NCBI RefSeq assembly: GCF_030271255.1
Contig: NZ_JASJOM010000002.1
Span: 124,001 to 188,000 of the forward strand
Direction of reading: 5' to 3'
DNA from: Peribacillus folii
GTDB taxonomy: Bacteria > Bacillota > Bacilli > Bacillales > DSM-1321
DNA length: 64,000 nucleotides
This document shows positions 1 to 10,237 of this stretch, piece by piece (position 1 is the stretch's first letter; every line of letters begins with the position of its first letter). Below the pieces are notes generated by a model, which did not search any database, was not told where the DNA came from, and saw only the letters and a list, made by a program, of their open reading frames with translations. The position numbers and the translations under genes are program-made.

Positions 1-328
1 AGGGAATCATTTCTGCCGTCGTCGTACCTGCATCAAGGTATATGCAATCATTTTTCTCGATGAATGATGACGCCCGCTTTGCAATGAGCTGTTTTTCAGC
101 CATTGCTTTATTTTGCTTCTCCACCGTGGTCGGTTCAAGGCCTTTTCTTTGAAGTATGGAGGCCCCGCCATGCACACGCTTCAACAGCTTCATTTCTTCG
201 AGCTGGACTAAATCCCTCCGAATCGTCGATTCCGACGCGTGAAGCTGATCTACTAGCTCCTGAAGCTTTACGGCGCCTTGTCTTTTTAGGATCGAAATGA
301 TGAATTGGTGCCTTTCAGTCGTTAACAA
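1..328 (-). CDS. fruR: DeoR-family repressor, FruR-like (5' part only)
   Basis: Only the first 109 codons lie in the window; the gene runs off the left edge. The product starts with a DeoR-type winged helix-turn-helix (ERHQFIISIL, then SESTIRRDL, residues about 4-43), followed by the linker motif RVHGGA and the start of the sugar-phosphate sensing domain (DAGTTTAEMI, around residue 100). The wording of the HTH and of the CIYLDAGTTT stretch resembles FruR, the repressor of the fructose PTS operon; this is recall of the family, and other DeoR regulators are possible. The start is TTG at 328, set by GAGGTGG at 335-341. It would normally be followed by fruK and fruA to the left, which cannot be seen. 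Confidence 0.7.
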   Translation of the reverse strand, partial: MLTTERHQFIISILKRQGAVKLQELVDQLHASESTIRRDLVQLEEMKLLKRVHGGASILQRKGLEPTTVEKQNKAMAEKQLIAKRASSFIEKNDCIYLDAGTTTAEMIP

Positions 329-355
329 TCCATTCCACCTCACTTTAATATCCTC

Positions 356-384
356 ATCATATATGAAAAAATTAAAACAATCAA
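356..384 (-). promoter_or_regulatory. Sigma-A promoter of the fruR-like gene
   Basis: On the minus strand TTGATT (384-379) and TATGAT (361-356) are separated by exactly 17 bases, about 30 bases before the TTG start. This is a good vegetative promoter. Confidence 0.6.
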
Positions 385-400
385 TCAAAAACATTTAAAG

Positions 401-440
401 TTATTCAAATTCATTCAAATAAGCGCAAAATTCATTCATA
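401..440. promoter_or_regulatory. Phased direct repeats, candidate operator
   Basis: Near-identical decamers TTATTCAAAT (401-410) and TCATTCAAAT (411-420) are followed by TTCATTCATA (431-440). The 10-base spacing places them on one face of the helix just upstream of the -35 box of the DeoR-type gene. DeoR regulators often bind direct repeats, so this could be an autoregulatory or distal operator; this is inference from position and pattern. Confidence 0.35.
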
Positions 441-530
441 AACGTCCATATTATTGAAAATTATAAATAATCCATAAACTCTGCTTGCACATATTTCCTC
501 CTAAGAGAATATGAAATTATTTTTCCCCGC

Positions 531-566
531 AAAAAAACCTCTGTCCTGTTGACAGAGGTTTTTTTA
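531..566 (-). terminator. Terminator after odhB
   Basis: The inverted repeat AACCTCTGTC / GACAGAGGTT is flanked by A-rich and T-rich runs on both sides, so it can end transcription in either direction. It sits directly after the odhB stop codon. Confidence 0.85.
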
Positions 567-580
567 TATAATTTCATTTA

Positions 581-1867
581 TTAACCTTGAAGTAAAAGTT
601 GTTCTGGATCTTCAAGCATATCTTTAATGGCCACTAAGAAACCGACAGCTTCTTTACCGTCCACGATACGGTGATCGTAAGATAATGCAAGGTACATCAT
701 CGGTCTGTTTTCGATTTGATCACCAACTGCTATCGGGCGCGTTTTGATTGTATGCATTCCCAAAATCCCGACTTGAGGGGCATTCAAGATCGGTGTTGAT
801 AATAGCGAACCGAAAGTACCGCCGTTAGTGATGGTAAAAGTACCACCAGACAGATCGGAAAGACCTAGTTTATTGCTGCGCGCTTTAACAGCTAAGTCCG
901 AAATATTCTTTTCGATTTCAGCAAAGCTTTTGCGGTCCGCATCCCTAACAACAGGAACGACTAACCCTTCATCAGTGGATACAGCTACACCGATATCATA
1001 AAAGTTCTTTTTCAGGATATGGTCGCCTTTGATTTCTGCATTCAATAGCGGATATTTCTTCAAAGCGCCAATGACTGCTTTAGTGAAGAATGACATGAAG
1101 CCTAGTTTAACGTCATTCGCTTTCACGAAAGAATCTTTATGACGGCTGCGCAATTCCATGACAGCAGAAAGGTCGACTTCGTTGAAAGTTGTAAGCATGG
1201 CTGCTTCGGATTGTACTTGAACTAGACGCTTGGCAATGGTTTGACGACGGCGAGTCATCTTAACCACTTCAATGCGGTCATCATTCACTTCAACAGGTGC
1301 TGCTGCTTGTTTAGGTGCTGGCGCTTGATTCGAAGCCGCTGCTGGTGCTGTAGGTACTGCTGGCGCATTGCTTGCAGCTTCTACATCTTGTACACGTACA
1401 CGGCCTAGCGGATCTGCTACAGGCACTTTAGTCAGGTCAATTCCTTTTTCACGAGCCAATTTACGTGCAGCTGGTGAAGCAATAACTTGTTGAGTGGATG
1501 ATGCTTCTTTCGTTTCTGCTTTCGGAGCCTCTTGAGCAGGAGCGGCTTGTTCCTTTTTGGCTGGCTCGGCTTTAACTTCCTTAGCTTCTTCGGCTTTTGG
1601 AGCTTCCGCTTTTGGAGCTGCTGCAGCTGATCCATTCTCATCGACGATGGCGATCGCTTGTCCAACTTGGACAGTGTCGCCTTCTTCTGCTAAATGTTCA
1701 GAAAGTGTACCCGTATAATCCGAAATGATTTCTACGTTTACTTTATCCGTTTCCAGTTCAAGGACATATTCCCCTTTTTCAACGTGGTCACCGGGTTGTT
1801 TTAACCATTGCGCAATAGATCCTTCAGAAATCGATTCTGCCAATTCAGGTACTTTTACTTCAGCCAT
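581..1867 (-). CDS. odhB: 2-oxoglutarate dehydrogenase E2, dihydrolipoyl succinyltransferase
   Basis: This is the E2 core of the TCA-cycle 2-oxoglutarate dehydrogenase complex; it carries succinyl groups on lipoyl-lysine to CoA. The 428-residue protein shows an N-terminal lipoyl domain with the lipoylation motif ETDKVNVE (around 40-47), an Ala/Pro/Glu-rich flexible linker, an E1/E3-binding domain ([12 protein letters not shown]), and a C-terminal acyltransferase domain ending with the active-site motif YDHRIVDG. The ATG at 1867 was chosen because it follows GGGGGAG and begins with the family N-terminus MAEVKVPEL. It starts one base after the odhA stop codon, so the two are co-transcribed and probably translationally coupled. 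Confidence 0.97.
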   Translation of the reverse strand: MAEVKVPELAESISEGSIAQWLKQPGDHVEKGEYVLELETDKVNVEIISDYTGTLSEHLAEEGDTVQVGQAIAIVDENGSAAAAPKAEAPKAEEAKEVKAEPAKKEQAAPAQEAPKAETKEASSTQQVIASPAARKLAREKGIDLTKVPVADPLGRVRVQDVEAASNAPAVPTAPAAASNQAPAPKQAAAPVEVNDDRIEVVKMTRRRQTIAKRLVQVQSEAAMLTTFNEVDLSAVMELRSRHKDSFVKANDVKLGFMSFFTKAVIGALKKYPLLNAEIKGDHILKKNFYDIGVAVSTDEGLVVPVVRDADRKSFAEIEKNISDLAVKARSNKLGLSDLSGGTFTITNGGTFGSLLSTPILNAPQVGILGMHTIKTRPIAVGDQIENRPMMYLALSYDHRIVDGKEAVGFLVAIKDMLEDPEQLLLQG

Positions 1868-1868
1868 T

Positions 1869-4721
1869 TTATTTCTCCCCCTCATTATTGCGTGTAATTG
1901 CTTGAGTCATAATCCGTTGTTGTTCATTTTTATGGACAAGTGGATCTCCCTCAGCCGGGCTTGATCTGCGCTTCCTTCCGATGTAAGTTACGGAAAGGTT
2001 ACGAGGAGCCGCTGCATTAAGGCGTGGTTCAACAAATGTCCAAGCCCCCATATTTTTAGGTTCTTCTTGGGCCCAGAAAATTTCTTTAAGGTTTGTATAC
2101 TTTTTCAATGCTTCTTGAACACCAGTGAACGGGAATGGGTAGATCTCTTCGATACTGATGATTTGCAGCCAATCCGTATTTTTTTCAGCTGCCGCTTTTT
2201 CACGAAGTTCAACCGCCAATTTACCGGTAGCGAAGACGATGCGTTCAACCGATTTAGGTTTTTTGCCTAATGCCTTCGTTTCAACAAAGGATTCAAACGA
2301 GCCTTCGCTGAATTCAGCAGCTGCCGATGCCATCACTTGATTGCGAAGCATACTTTTCGGTGTCATGATCACAAGTGGACGCACTTGCTCTTGATCCAAG
2401 ATCTTAGCTTGTCTTCTAAGGATATGGAAGTATTGAGCTGCCGAACTTAAGTTGGCAACGGTCCAGTTGTTCTCTGCCGCCAATTGTAGGAAACGTTCAA
2501 GGCGTGCACTTGAATGCTCCGGTCCTTGTCCTTCATATCCGTGCGGAAGCAGCATGACAAGTCCTGATTTTTGACCCCATTTTGCACGGCCTGCAGCGAT
2601 GAATTGATCAAAGATGACTTGTGCCGTATTGGCGAAATCTCCGAATTGTCCTTCCCATAGGACAAGTGTTTCAGGCGCGAATACGTTATAACCATATTCA
2701 TAGGCCAGAACTGCGGTTTCAGTAAGCGGGCTGTTATGGACAGCGAACGACGCTTTCGCCGTTTCAAGTGTGTGAAGTGGTGAATATGTTTTTCCATTCA
2801 CACTGTCATGTAACATGATATTACGCTGTGCAAATGTCCCCCGCTCTGAATCTTGACCTGTCAGACGAATTGGCGTACCGTCATTCAAAATGGTCGCAAA
2901 TGCCAGCGTTTCGGCATGAGCCCAATCGATTTTACCCTCAGGTGCAAAGGAATCCAGGCGACGTGACAAGATTTTCCCTAATTTCTTATTAGGAGTGAAT
3001 CCTTCAGGCCACTGAACAAGTTCTTCGTTAATCGAAACCAATTCTTGCTTTGGAACGCCTGTCTCGATGGCCGGAAGTCCTTTTTCGATGATGCCAGGAG
3101 GGTTACACTCTTTAGAAGCTTCTGGTTTGTTACCGGAAATTTTCGCATATGCGTCAGCAAGTCTTGTATCCACTTGCTCTGCAATAGCCTTCACTTCATC
3201 TTCCGTGAACTCACCAGAGTGAACTAGCTTGTTGCCATAAAGTTCTTTGACTGTTTTATGCTTATGGATCAAAGCATACATTTCAGGTTGGGTCACCAGC
3301 GGCTCATCCATTTCGTTATGGCCAAAACGCCTGTATCCAATCAAATCGATCAAGAAATCTTTTTTATATTTCTCGCGGTATTGGTTAGCAAGGTTCACCG
3401 CAGCGATACACGCTTCAGGATCATCTGCATTCACATGGACGATCGGCACTTCAAAGCCTTTAGCCAAATCACTGGCATATTTGGTTGAACGTGAATCTTC
3501 ACTTTCCGTTGTAAAACCAATCATATTATTGGCGATGATATGGATGGCGCCGCCAACCTGATAACCGCGTAAACGGCTTAAGTTGAATGTTTCTGGAACA
3601 ATTCCCTCACCTGGGAAAGCAGCGTCACCATGAATCAGGATTGCAAGCGATTTGGAAATGTCCTGTACTGGGAATCCCTTTACTGAACGGTCTTCTTGTG
3701 CCGCACGGGAATACCCTTCGACGATTGGACCGACAACTTCCAAGTGACTAGGGTTATTCGCAAGGGTAATCCTTGCTTTTTGTATATTAGCTTTCGTGAT
3801 CTGTTTATCAAGCCCTAAATGGTACTTAACATCACCTGTCCACCCATTGTTGATGCCTGTAGAACCTTCTGAAGGAACCAAATCTTTATTAGGCGAATGC
3901 TGGAATTCCGAAAAGATGACTTCATATGGCTTTCCTAGTACGTGCGCAAGCACGTTTAAACGTCCGCGGTGGGCCATGGCAATATTGACATTCCCAGTAC
4001 CGTTTTGAACCGTCTGTGAAATCATTTCATCCAAAATCGGAACGAGTATGTCCAAGCCTTCGATAGAAAAACGCTTTTGCCCTACATATGTGCGGTGAAG
4101 GAATTTCTCGAATCCTTCAACCTCATTCAAGCGCTTGAGTAACAGTTCCCTTTTCTCTTTTGTCACTTCCGGGAACATGCTTCCGGATTCGACCATATCT
4201 GTAAGCCATTGCTTTTCTTCCAGGTCATTAACATGGTGAAATTCAAAGGCTATCGTTTTTGTATAAAGTTGTTTAAGGTATTGTACGGCTTCATATCCGT
4301 CCTTCACGTCCTTTGGTGATTCTGGACAAATGAAGTCAGCCGGTATTTTTCTTAAATCATCTGCGGTTAACCCGTATTTTTCAAAGTGGATTTGTTCTGT
4401 ATCCAGCGCTTCTTCTTTTAAAGGATAAATGTTTGCAGCAAGATGTCCGTAAGCGCGGATGTTTTCCGCCAGCTTTACTGCGGACATTATTTTCTTCATT
4501 GGAAGGACTTCCCCAGTTTGTACGTTTGGTGCACTTCCGATTGTCGTTTCTGCTGATACATCGAATGAAGGAGGACCTGATACTTCAAAAAAGTTTTTCA
4601 GCTCCGGATCTACTTCTTCCGGATTGGCTTGAAATAGATCGTATTGCTCCATGACATACCCAAGGTTTGGACCTGAAAAAGCTTTCCATGGGTCGTATGC
4701 CTTAGCATCCTTGATGGTCAT
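1869..4721 (-). CDS. odhA: 2-oxoglutarate dehydrogenase E1 component
   Basis: This is the thiamine-diphosphate-dependent decarboxylase subunit of the 2-oxoglutarate dehydrogenase complex, about 950 residues as is normal for Bacillus. Visible landmarks are the N-terminal [16 protein letters not shown] region, the transketolase-like domain with [10 protein letters not shown] and the ThDP/Mg site [10 protein letters not shown], and the C-terminal transketolase/pyrimidine-binding half ([28 protein letters not shown]). The ATG at 4721 follows a GGGGG ribosome binding site and gives [12 protein letters not shown]; a longer reading with 13 more residues has no better site. It is first in a two-gene operon with odhB. 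The E3 subunit gene is not in this window. Confidence 0.97.
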   Translation of the reverse strand: MTIKDAKAYDPWKAFSGPNLGYVMEQYDLFQANPEEVDPELKNFFEVSGPPSFDVSAETTIGSAPNVQTGEVLPMKKIMSAVKLAENIRAYGHLAANIYPLKEEALDTEQIHFEKYGLTADDLRKIPADFICPESPKDVKDGYEAVQYLKQLYTKTIAFEFHHVNDLEEKQWLTDMVESGSMFPEVTKEKRELLLKRLNEVEGFEKFLHRTYVGQKRFSIEGLDILVPILDEMISQTVQNGTGNVNIAMAHRGRLNVLAHVLGKPYEVIFSEFQHSPNKDLVPSEGSTGINNGWTGDVKYHLGLDKQITKANIQKARITLANNPSHLEVVGPIVEGYSRAAQEDRSVKGFPVQDISKSLAILIHGDAAFPGEGIVPETFNLSRLRGYQVGGAIHIIANNMIGFTTESEDSRSTKYASDLAKGFEVPIVHVNADDPEACIAAVNLANQYREKYKKDFLIDLIGYRRFGHNEMDEPLVTQPEMYALIHKHKTVKELYGNKLVHSGEFTEDEVKAIAEQVDTRLADAYAKISGNKPEASKECNPPGIIEKGLPAIETGVPKQELVSINEELVQWPEGFTPNKKLGKILSRRLDSFAPEGKIDWAHAETLAFATILNDGTPIRLTGQDSERGTFAQRNIMLHDSVNGKTYSPLHTLETAKASFAVHNSPLTETAVLAYEYGYNVFAPETLVLWEGQFGDFANTAQVIFDQFIAAGRAKWGQKSGLVMLLPHGYEGQGPEHSSARLERFLQLAAENNWTVANLSSAAQYFHILRRQAKILDQEQVRPLVIMTPKSMLRNQVMASAAAEFSEGSFESFVETKALGKKPKSVERIVFATGKLAVELREKAAAEKNTDWLQIISIEEIYPFPFTGVQEALKKYTNLKEIFWAQEEPKNMGAWTFVEPRLNAAAPRNLSVTYIGRKRRSSPAEGDPLVHKNEQQRIMTQAITRNNEGEK

Positions 4722-5075
4722 TTTTGTAAACCCCCAAATTTCTCTCGTAGTTTTTTTCAATTCGTTTTATCCATCCCCAAATTTTTTGTAAACTTTTCCC
4801 CAAATATATGAAATGATAATTAAATAACTTTGGTCTATGAATAATAAAATTTTTAAGGATAAAACGTTTTCAGATGTTATATTAACATGTTTTTGTCGAA
4901 ATATCCAAAGGTAAAACCACTTTATGCAACCTTTTTGATACTATATTTCTGCTTAATTCGCCAATATGCGCCTTTAATTGTCTTTTTTGCTCATTTAAGT
5001 GTTTTTTCGCTAAAAAAAGATTTGTATTTTTGGTGGTTGGCGGGCATAAATGACTAGACGAAAAAAACATTATAT
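4722..5075. other. Intergenic region upstream of odhA
   Basis: No convincing gene. The part next to odhA has two copies of the string AATTTGGGG and a weak promoter on the minus strand (TTTACA, 17 bases, TAAAAC). The rest is AT-rich with no clear hairpin; I see no good terminator for the dioxygenase gene to the right. Confidence 0.5.
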
Positions 5076-5846
5076 TCAATCAAACTTCCAAGCTGTCAAA
5101 CTCAAATTGCCATATTGAAAGGTCCTATGCAGCAAGGCAGCCTTTTTGTGTTCATCCCCTGCCCCCATGGCGATGATCAAGGGAATGAAATGCTCTTTGG
5201 TGGGCACTGCATCCATGCTATATGGAGCGTCATGTTCATAATTAAACAAAGCTTCCAAATCCCAATTCCTGATTTTCCCTTCGACCCAATTCTCAAAATT
5301 GATGGCCCATCCCTCTGCTACATTCATGTCTTTCTGAATATGCGTGAAATTATGTACGATACCACCGCTCCCGATGATAAGCACATTTTCCTCCTTCAGG
5401 TCCCTCAATGCTTTTCCGATTTCGTATTGCTTGTTTAATGGAAGTTCAGGATTGATGGATAAAGATACGATCGGAATATCGGCTTCTGGATACATGATGT
5501 GCAATAACCCCCATGCCCCATGATCCAATGGGCGCCTATCATCAAGCTCACCCCAGATGTCTATTCTCGACAATAACGTCAATATTCTGTCGGATAGTTC
5601 CAAACAACCAGGTGCAGGATATGTTATTTTGAATATTTCTTCCGAAAAACCAACAAAGTCGTAAATGACTTGGTGCTTCCTCACTGCCGAAATCAGCTGC
5701 TCTTCACTTTCCCAATGTGCAGACAGGATAACGATCGCAGCAGGTTTTTTCATAGCCTTCATATACTCCTTCAAAAAAGCGGTATAGCTATTGTTTTCCA
5801 AAGCCAATAATGGTGTACCATGTGATAAAAACAATGATGGCATCAT
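5076..5846 (-). CDS. LigB/DODA-type class III extradiol ring-cleavage dioxygenase
   Basis: A member of the 4,5-DOPA dioxygenase / LigB family, which opens catechol-like rings using non-haem Fe(II) or Zn. The family N-terminus MPSLFLSHGTP is clear, and the metal-site residues fit: His in LSHGTP, His in ILSAHWES, and the GSGGIVHN motif near residue 170. The true substrate cannot be told. I place the start at the ATG-ATG pair (5846/5843) that yields MMPSLFL. A longer frame begins at an ATG overlapping the stop codon of the upstream deacetylase (5921), adding about 25 non-family residues; coupling to that gene is possible. Same strand and close to the deacetylase, so perhaps co-transcribed. Confidence 0.82.
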   Translation of the reverse strand: MMPSLFLSHGTPLLALENNSYTAFLKEYMKAMKKPAAIVILSAHWESEEQLISAVRKHQVIYDFVGFSEEIFKITYPAPGCLELSDRILTLLSRIDIWGELDDRRPLDHGAWGLLHIMYPEADIPIVSLSINPELPLNKQYEIGKALRDLKEENVLIIGSGGIVHNFTHIQKDMNVAEGWAINFENWVEGKIRNWDLEALFNYEHDAPYSMDAVPTKEHFIPLIIAMGAGDEHKKAALLHRTFQYGNLSLTAWKFD

Positions 5847-5920
5847 AAAAACGATAAATCCTTTCACAATATAATCTCTTAACCCCATCCTTAATTTACT
5901 ATATATAGACGAAGTGTTCA

Positions 5921-6691
5921 TCAATTAAATTGCATTTTCGGGGTAGTCTCATCAATTGTATCAAAGGAATAGCCTTCTTTCTTAAGGATTTCGATAATAT
6001 CTGGCAATGCCTTCACGGTATTCTTCATACTATTGATGTCATGCAATAAGATATTAACATGCTTTTGCCCTTTCGTCCCTTTTTGTACGGAGGAGATGAT
6101 TTGCTGTTCACTTATCGACGGGCTGATGCCATCCGTCGAGTCAATGTTCCAGTCGACATAGGTATATCCTTTTGCCGTCAATTGCCTAAGGATCTCATTT
6201 ATGATCGGCCTTGTTGCAGCCTGGTGCCGGAGAAGATTATTCGAGCCGCCTGGAAGGCGGATCATACGGCTCTTAATGCCGAACTCCTGTTGAAGCTTAC
6301 ATTCAAGGCGGTTCAAATCCAGAAAGAAGCTTTCAGGCGACTTATAGACAATGGAATAATCATGTGTATAGGAATGCAGGGCGATTGCATGTCCACGAGC
6401 TTTCATTTCCTCATAAGCTTTTTTGGCATAAGGTTCTTGATTGCCCATTACAAAAAACGTGGCCTTTATATGATAACGGTCCAATATATCCAGTATTTCC
6501 ATCGTATTCAACGATGGTCCATCATCGAAGGTCAAATAGGCGATTTTCCCGTTTTCCTTGCTTTTGACGAGCGGAGTGATCTCTTCGGGAACCACTGCAT
6601 GGCCATGCTTCACACCCATATCCGGCAAGAGCATACCAATCATACAAAAACATATCACCGATACAACACATTCAAGCAAATTCTTCATCAT
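5921..6691 (-). CDS. Secreted polysaccharide deacetylase (NodB domain)
   Basis: A carbohydrate esterase family 4 protein that probably removes N-acetyl groups from peptidoglycan or another wall polymer. The 256-residue product has an N-terminal hydrophobic segment (residues 4-24; signal peptide or anchor), then the NodB motifs in order: TFDDGPS (motif 1, catalytic base and metal Asp), HSYTH (metal His pair), RLPGGS (motif 3), DWNIDSTDG, and LLHD (motif 5). The start ATG at 6691 follows AAGGGGAG. It lies downstream of metH on the same strand, after a strong hairpin, so it is probably a separate unit. Its stop overlaps a possible start of the next gene. Confidence 0.88.
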   Translation of the reverse strand: MMKNLLECVVSVICFCMIGMLLPDMGVKHGHAVVPEEITPLVKSKENGKIAYLTFDDGPSLNTMEILDILDRYHIKATFFVMGNQEPYAKKAYEEMKARGHAIALHSYTHDYSIVYKSPESFFLDLNRLECKLQQEFGIKSRMIRLPGGSNNLLRHQAATRPIINEILRQLTAKGYTYVDWNIDSTDGISPSISEQQIISSVQKGTKGQKHVNILLHDINSMKNTVKALPDIIEILKKEGYSFDTIDETTPKMQFN

Positions 6692-6746
6692 TCGCTCCCC
6701 TTCCTCTTGAAGATTAAGATGTACTAACGGAGGGGTTTCATGCGCA

Positions 6747-6779
6747 ATAAGGCAGCGGAAAAAAATACCGCTGCCTTAT
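6747..6779 (-). terminator. Hairpin after metH
   Basis: Twelve-base perfect stem (ATAAGGCAGCGG with its complement) and a 9-base T-rich loop on the minus strand, directly after the metH stop. The usual T-run after the stem is missing, so termination may be incomplete. Confidence 0.55.
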
Positions 6780-6787
6780 CCATGCAT

Positions 6788-9700
6788 TTAACGATCGACA
6801 TTGAAGTATCGTGCTTCCGGATGAGCAAAAACGATGGCGGAAACGGAGGCCTCAGGCTCCATCATGCATCCTTCGGTCAATTCCACGCCTATGTCTTGAG
6901 GCTGTAAGAGACGGAAGAGCTTCTCCTGGTCTTCGAGATTGGGGCATGCGGGATACCCAAACGAAAACCTTTGTCCAGTATACTTCGCTGCAAACCTTTC
7001 TTTCATGGACATTTCAATCGGGTCGCCTATTCCTAGATCATCACGCATCAATTGATGTATTCTTTCCGCAAATCCCTCAGCAGTTTCAAGAGCAAGTGAT
7101 TGCAAGGCGTGATTTTTCAGGAAATCACCTTCAAGCTTTAGTTTTTCTGCCCATTTCCTGATTCCTTTACCGGCTGTGACGAGGAAAAAGCCGACATAGT
7201 CCATTTTACCCGATGAAACCGATTTGGCGAAATCCGCTAAACAAAGATGCGGATTCGTATCCTGACGCGGGAAATCGAACGTTTCCAATACCTCCAAATG
7301 ATCATCTGGATTGTAAATTAAAAGCCTGTTCCCATCACTTTGGGCAGGAAAGAATTGATAGATCGCATTCAATCCATAATCCGGTTCTGATTTTAGGAAT
7401 TCAATCAATTCATCGACGAGATCATTCAGCTGCACCGCTTTTTCATTGCCTTGCTTCACCAGCTCCGCTACCCTGCCCTTCAACCCCAAATGATGCCCAA
7501 TCAGCATTTGGCGATTAATATATGGCTGAACGACATCCATTGGATAGTTCTTCAAAACATGGCGCTTCGTATCACGCGGCTCTTGAACGGGAGCGTCGCT
7601 TAAAGGTGCAGCTGTCGATTGTTTTCGCACCGGCTTCTCCAAAGTGGCAGCAATGGCGGCATTTGCTTTCGACTTTTCTCGTTTCTCGACCAGCTCCTCC
7701 AGATACACCACTTTCTTGTTCGTATCATGTAAAATATTCGTTACCGCCAGCCCATCCATCGCATCCTTGGAATATAGCACCGGGCCGCCATACTCTGGGG
7801 ATATTTTAAAATCAGTGAATTTACGGGACAATGCGGCCCCTCCAACCAAAATTGGGGTGTCAATTCCAGCTTGACGCAAATCTTGTGCCGTCAAAACCAT
7901 TTGCTGTGCCGATTTTACAAGTAAGCCTGACAGGCCAATGATCGTCGGTTCATGCTTTCGAACTTCTTCAATGATTTGCTGCGGTGCAACCTTAATACCA
8001 AGATCGATGACCTCATACCCATTATTCGAGAGAATGATATCCACTAGGTTCTTGCCTATATCATGCACATCCCCCTTGACAGTCGCCAATAGGATCTTCC
8101 CTTTCTTAGCGCTATCTTCAGCGTTTTCCATTAGCGGTTCAAGATGGGACACTGCCGCCTTCATCGCCTCGGCACTTTGAAGCACTTCTGCAACAATGAG
8201 CTGATTGTCGTTGAATAATCTTCCCACTTCAGCCATCCCAGCCATCAATGGTCCATTGATGATATCCAACGGAGTATCACCTCGTTCGATGGCTTTATTT
8301 AAGTCTTCAATTAAGCCTTCCTTCGTTCCTTCGATAATATAATTCCCCAAACGATCGTTCAATGGCAGGAGAATTCCAGCATCCTTCTTCTCCGCTTTTT
8401 TGCCCCGATAAAATTCAGTGAATATGGCCAAGGTTTCACTCGATGTCTCGAATAGCAATGCCTCAGCCAATTTGACTTCTTCTTCAGGTATCAGGGCGAA
8501 GCGCTCAAGCTTTTCCGTATTAACGATAGCGTAATCAAGTCCTGCTTTTGTACAATGGTACAGGAAAACGGCATTCAGGATTTCCCTTCCCCTTGCCGGC
8601 AGACCGAAAGAAACATTCGAGATGCCGAGTATCGTCAAGCATTCCGGGAATTTCTCTTTAATTGCCTTGATTCCTTTCACCGTTTCCAACGCAGATCCGA
8701 TATATTGCTCATCTCCCGTACCGACTGGAAATACAAGTGGATCGAAAATGATATCGCTTCTGCTTAGTCCATACTTATTGACAAGCAGATCGACAGAACG
8801 GGCGGCAACTTCGATTTTCCGATCGGCATCGACGGCCATCCCCGTTTCGTCAATGGTTCCGACGACGACGGCTGCACCATATCGATGGATAAATGGCACG
8901 ATCTTTTCAAAGCGCTCTTCACCATCTTCCAGGTTTATAGAATTGATGATTGATTTTCCTTGTGAATGTTTTAATGCTTGTTCAAGTACAGCTTCATCCG
9001 TCGTATCGATGACCAAGGGCACCTTCACTTTCTTGACGACCTCTTCCACAAACTCCTTCATGTCGCCGAGCTCATCCCCATCAGGATCTGCGAGGCAAAT
9101 ATCAATCACATGTGCACCTTTCTTCACTTGGGCACGTGCGATTTCGGCAGCAGGCTCGTATTGTTTCCCGCGGATCAGCTCCTTGAATTTTCTTGATCCG
9201 ATAACATTCGTTCTCTCACCTACGAACAAAGGCCGCATTGACTCATCATATATGAGCGGCTCTATGCCTGATACGGCATGACCATGAGCGGGTTCAGCCT
9301 TTACCCTTGGCTGCGAGCCTTTGAGAACCTTGGAGAGCTCTCTTATATGCTCTGGTGTGGTGCCGCAGCATCCTCCTATTATATTGACCCAGCCTTTTTC
9401 GGCAAATTGCTTCATTTTCTCCGCAAGTGAGACGGGCGACTCATGATAATGTCCCTCCTCATCCGGGAGGCCGGCATTCGGGTAACAGCTGATCGCACTG
9501 TTTGCGATCTCTGCAAGTGTCCTAATATGATCGATCATGAATTCAGGTCCTGTGGCACAATTCAAGCCAACAGCAATAGGCTTCATATGCTCGACCGATA
9601 AATAGAAAGCTTCGATTGACTGGCCGGCAAGAGTGGTGCCCATCGGTTCGATCGTCCCGGATATCATAACCGGGACTTCTTTTCCGGTTTTGGCGAAAGC

Positions 9701-10237
9701 AGCTTCGATACCGGAAAAGGCAGCCTTGACATTAAGCATATCCTGACAAGTTTCCACCAATAAAAGATCCACCCCTCCGTCCAGGAGTCCGAGTGCCTGC
9801 TCTTCGTATGAGTCGGTCAAAATATCGAAAGTCGTTCCACCTGTAACCGACAGTGTTTTTGTCGTGGGACCCATCGAACCTGCTACATATCGTGGCCAGC
9901 TGTCATTTGAATACTTTTCACAAGCTCGTACGGCAAGCTCTGCAGAAATTTTATTGAGCTTGTATGCAATCGTGCTTATTTGGTATTCATCAAGAACAAT
10001 GCTTGTAGCACCAAAAGTATTTGTTTCAATGATATCGGCACCTGCTGCCAAATAGGTTTCATGAATGGATTGGATGAGCTCAGGCTGCATCAGCGATAAG
10101 TATTCATTGCATCCCTCGAACTGTTCTCCGCCAAAATCCTCTGCTGTCAAATTCTCTGCCTGAAGCATGGTTCCCATCGCCCCGTCCAGAAGGAGAATTT
10201 TGGAATCCAGCTGTTTCTGTATCGCTTTTTTATTCAT
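6788..10237 (-). CDS. metH: Cobalamin-dependent methionine synthase
   Basis: Transfers a methyl group from 5-methyl-tetrahydrofolate through cob(I)alamin to homocysteine. The 1149-residue protein has all four modules: homocysteine-binding (LLDGAMGTMLQ at the start; zinc ligands in GLNCATG and GGCCGTT), pterin-binding (VGERTNVIGSRKF, around 345), B12-binding cap and Rossmann part (DVHDIGKN, the cobalt-ligating His motif, around 735-742), and the reactivation domain (RFSFGYPACPNLEDQ near 1090). The ATG start overlaps the end of yitJ by eight bases, so it is the second gene of the SAM-riboswitch operon. It needs B12; I see no metE here. Confidence 0.97.
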   Translation of the reverse strand: MNKKAIQKQLDSKILLLDGAMGTMLQAENLTAEDFGGEQFEGCNEYLSLMQPELIQSIHETYLAAGADIIETNTFGATSIVLDEYQISTIAYKLNKISAELAVRACEKYSNDSWPRYVAGSMGPTTKTLSVTGGTTFDILTDSYEEQALGLLDGGVDLLLVETCQDMLNVKAAFSGIEAAFAKTGKEVPVMISGTIEPMGTTLAGQSIEAFYLSVEHMKPIAVGLNCATGPEFMIDHIRTLAEIANSAISCYPNAGLPDEEGHYHESPVSLAEKMKQFAEKGWVNIIGGCCGTTPEHIRELSKVLKGSQPRVKAEPAHGHAVSGIEPLIYDESMRPLFVGERTNVIGSRKFKELIRGKQYEPAAEIARAQVKKGAHVIDICLADPDGDELGDMKEFVEEVVKKVKVPLVIDTTDEAVLEQALKHSQGKSIINSINLEDGEERFEKIVPFIHRYGAAVVVGTIDETGMAVDADRKIEVAARSVDLLVNKYGLSRSDIIFDPLVFPVGTGDEQYIGSALETVKGIKAIKEKFPECLTILGISNVSFGLPARGREILNAVFLYHCTKAGLDYAIVNTEKLERFALIPEEEVKLAEALLFETSSETLAIFTEFYRGKKAEKKDAGILLPLNDRLGNYIIEGTKEGLIEDLNKAIERGDTPLDIINGPLMAGMAEVGRLFNDNQLIVAEVLQSAEAMKAAVSHLEPLMENAEDSAKKGKILLATVKGDVHDIGKNLVDIILSNNGYEVIDLGIKVAPQQIIEEVRKHEPTIIGLSGLLVKSAQQMVLTAQDLRQAGIDTPILVGGAALSRKFTDFKISPEYGGPVLYSKDAMDGLAVTNILHDTNKKVVYLEELVEKREKSKANAAIAATLEKPVRKQSTAAPLSDAPVQEPRDTKRHVLKNYPMDVVQPYINRQMLIGHHLGLKGRVAELVKQGNEKAVQLNDLVDELIEFLKSEPDYGLNAIYQFFPAQSDGNRLLIYNPDDHLEVLETFDFPRQDTNPHLCLADFAKSVSSGKMDYVGFFLVTAGKGIRKWAEKLKLEGDFLKNHALQSLALETAEGFAERIHQLMRDDLGIGDPIEMSMKERFAAKYTGQRFSFGYPACPNLEDQEKLFRLLQPQDIGVELTEGCMMEPEASVSAIVFAHPEARYFNVDR

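Noticed and set aside
4882..5079. Minus-strand open frame of 65 codons
   Set aside because: No ribosome binding site, unusual composition, overlaps the end of the dioxygenase gene; nothing familiar.
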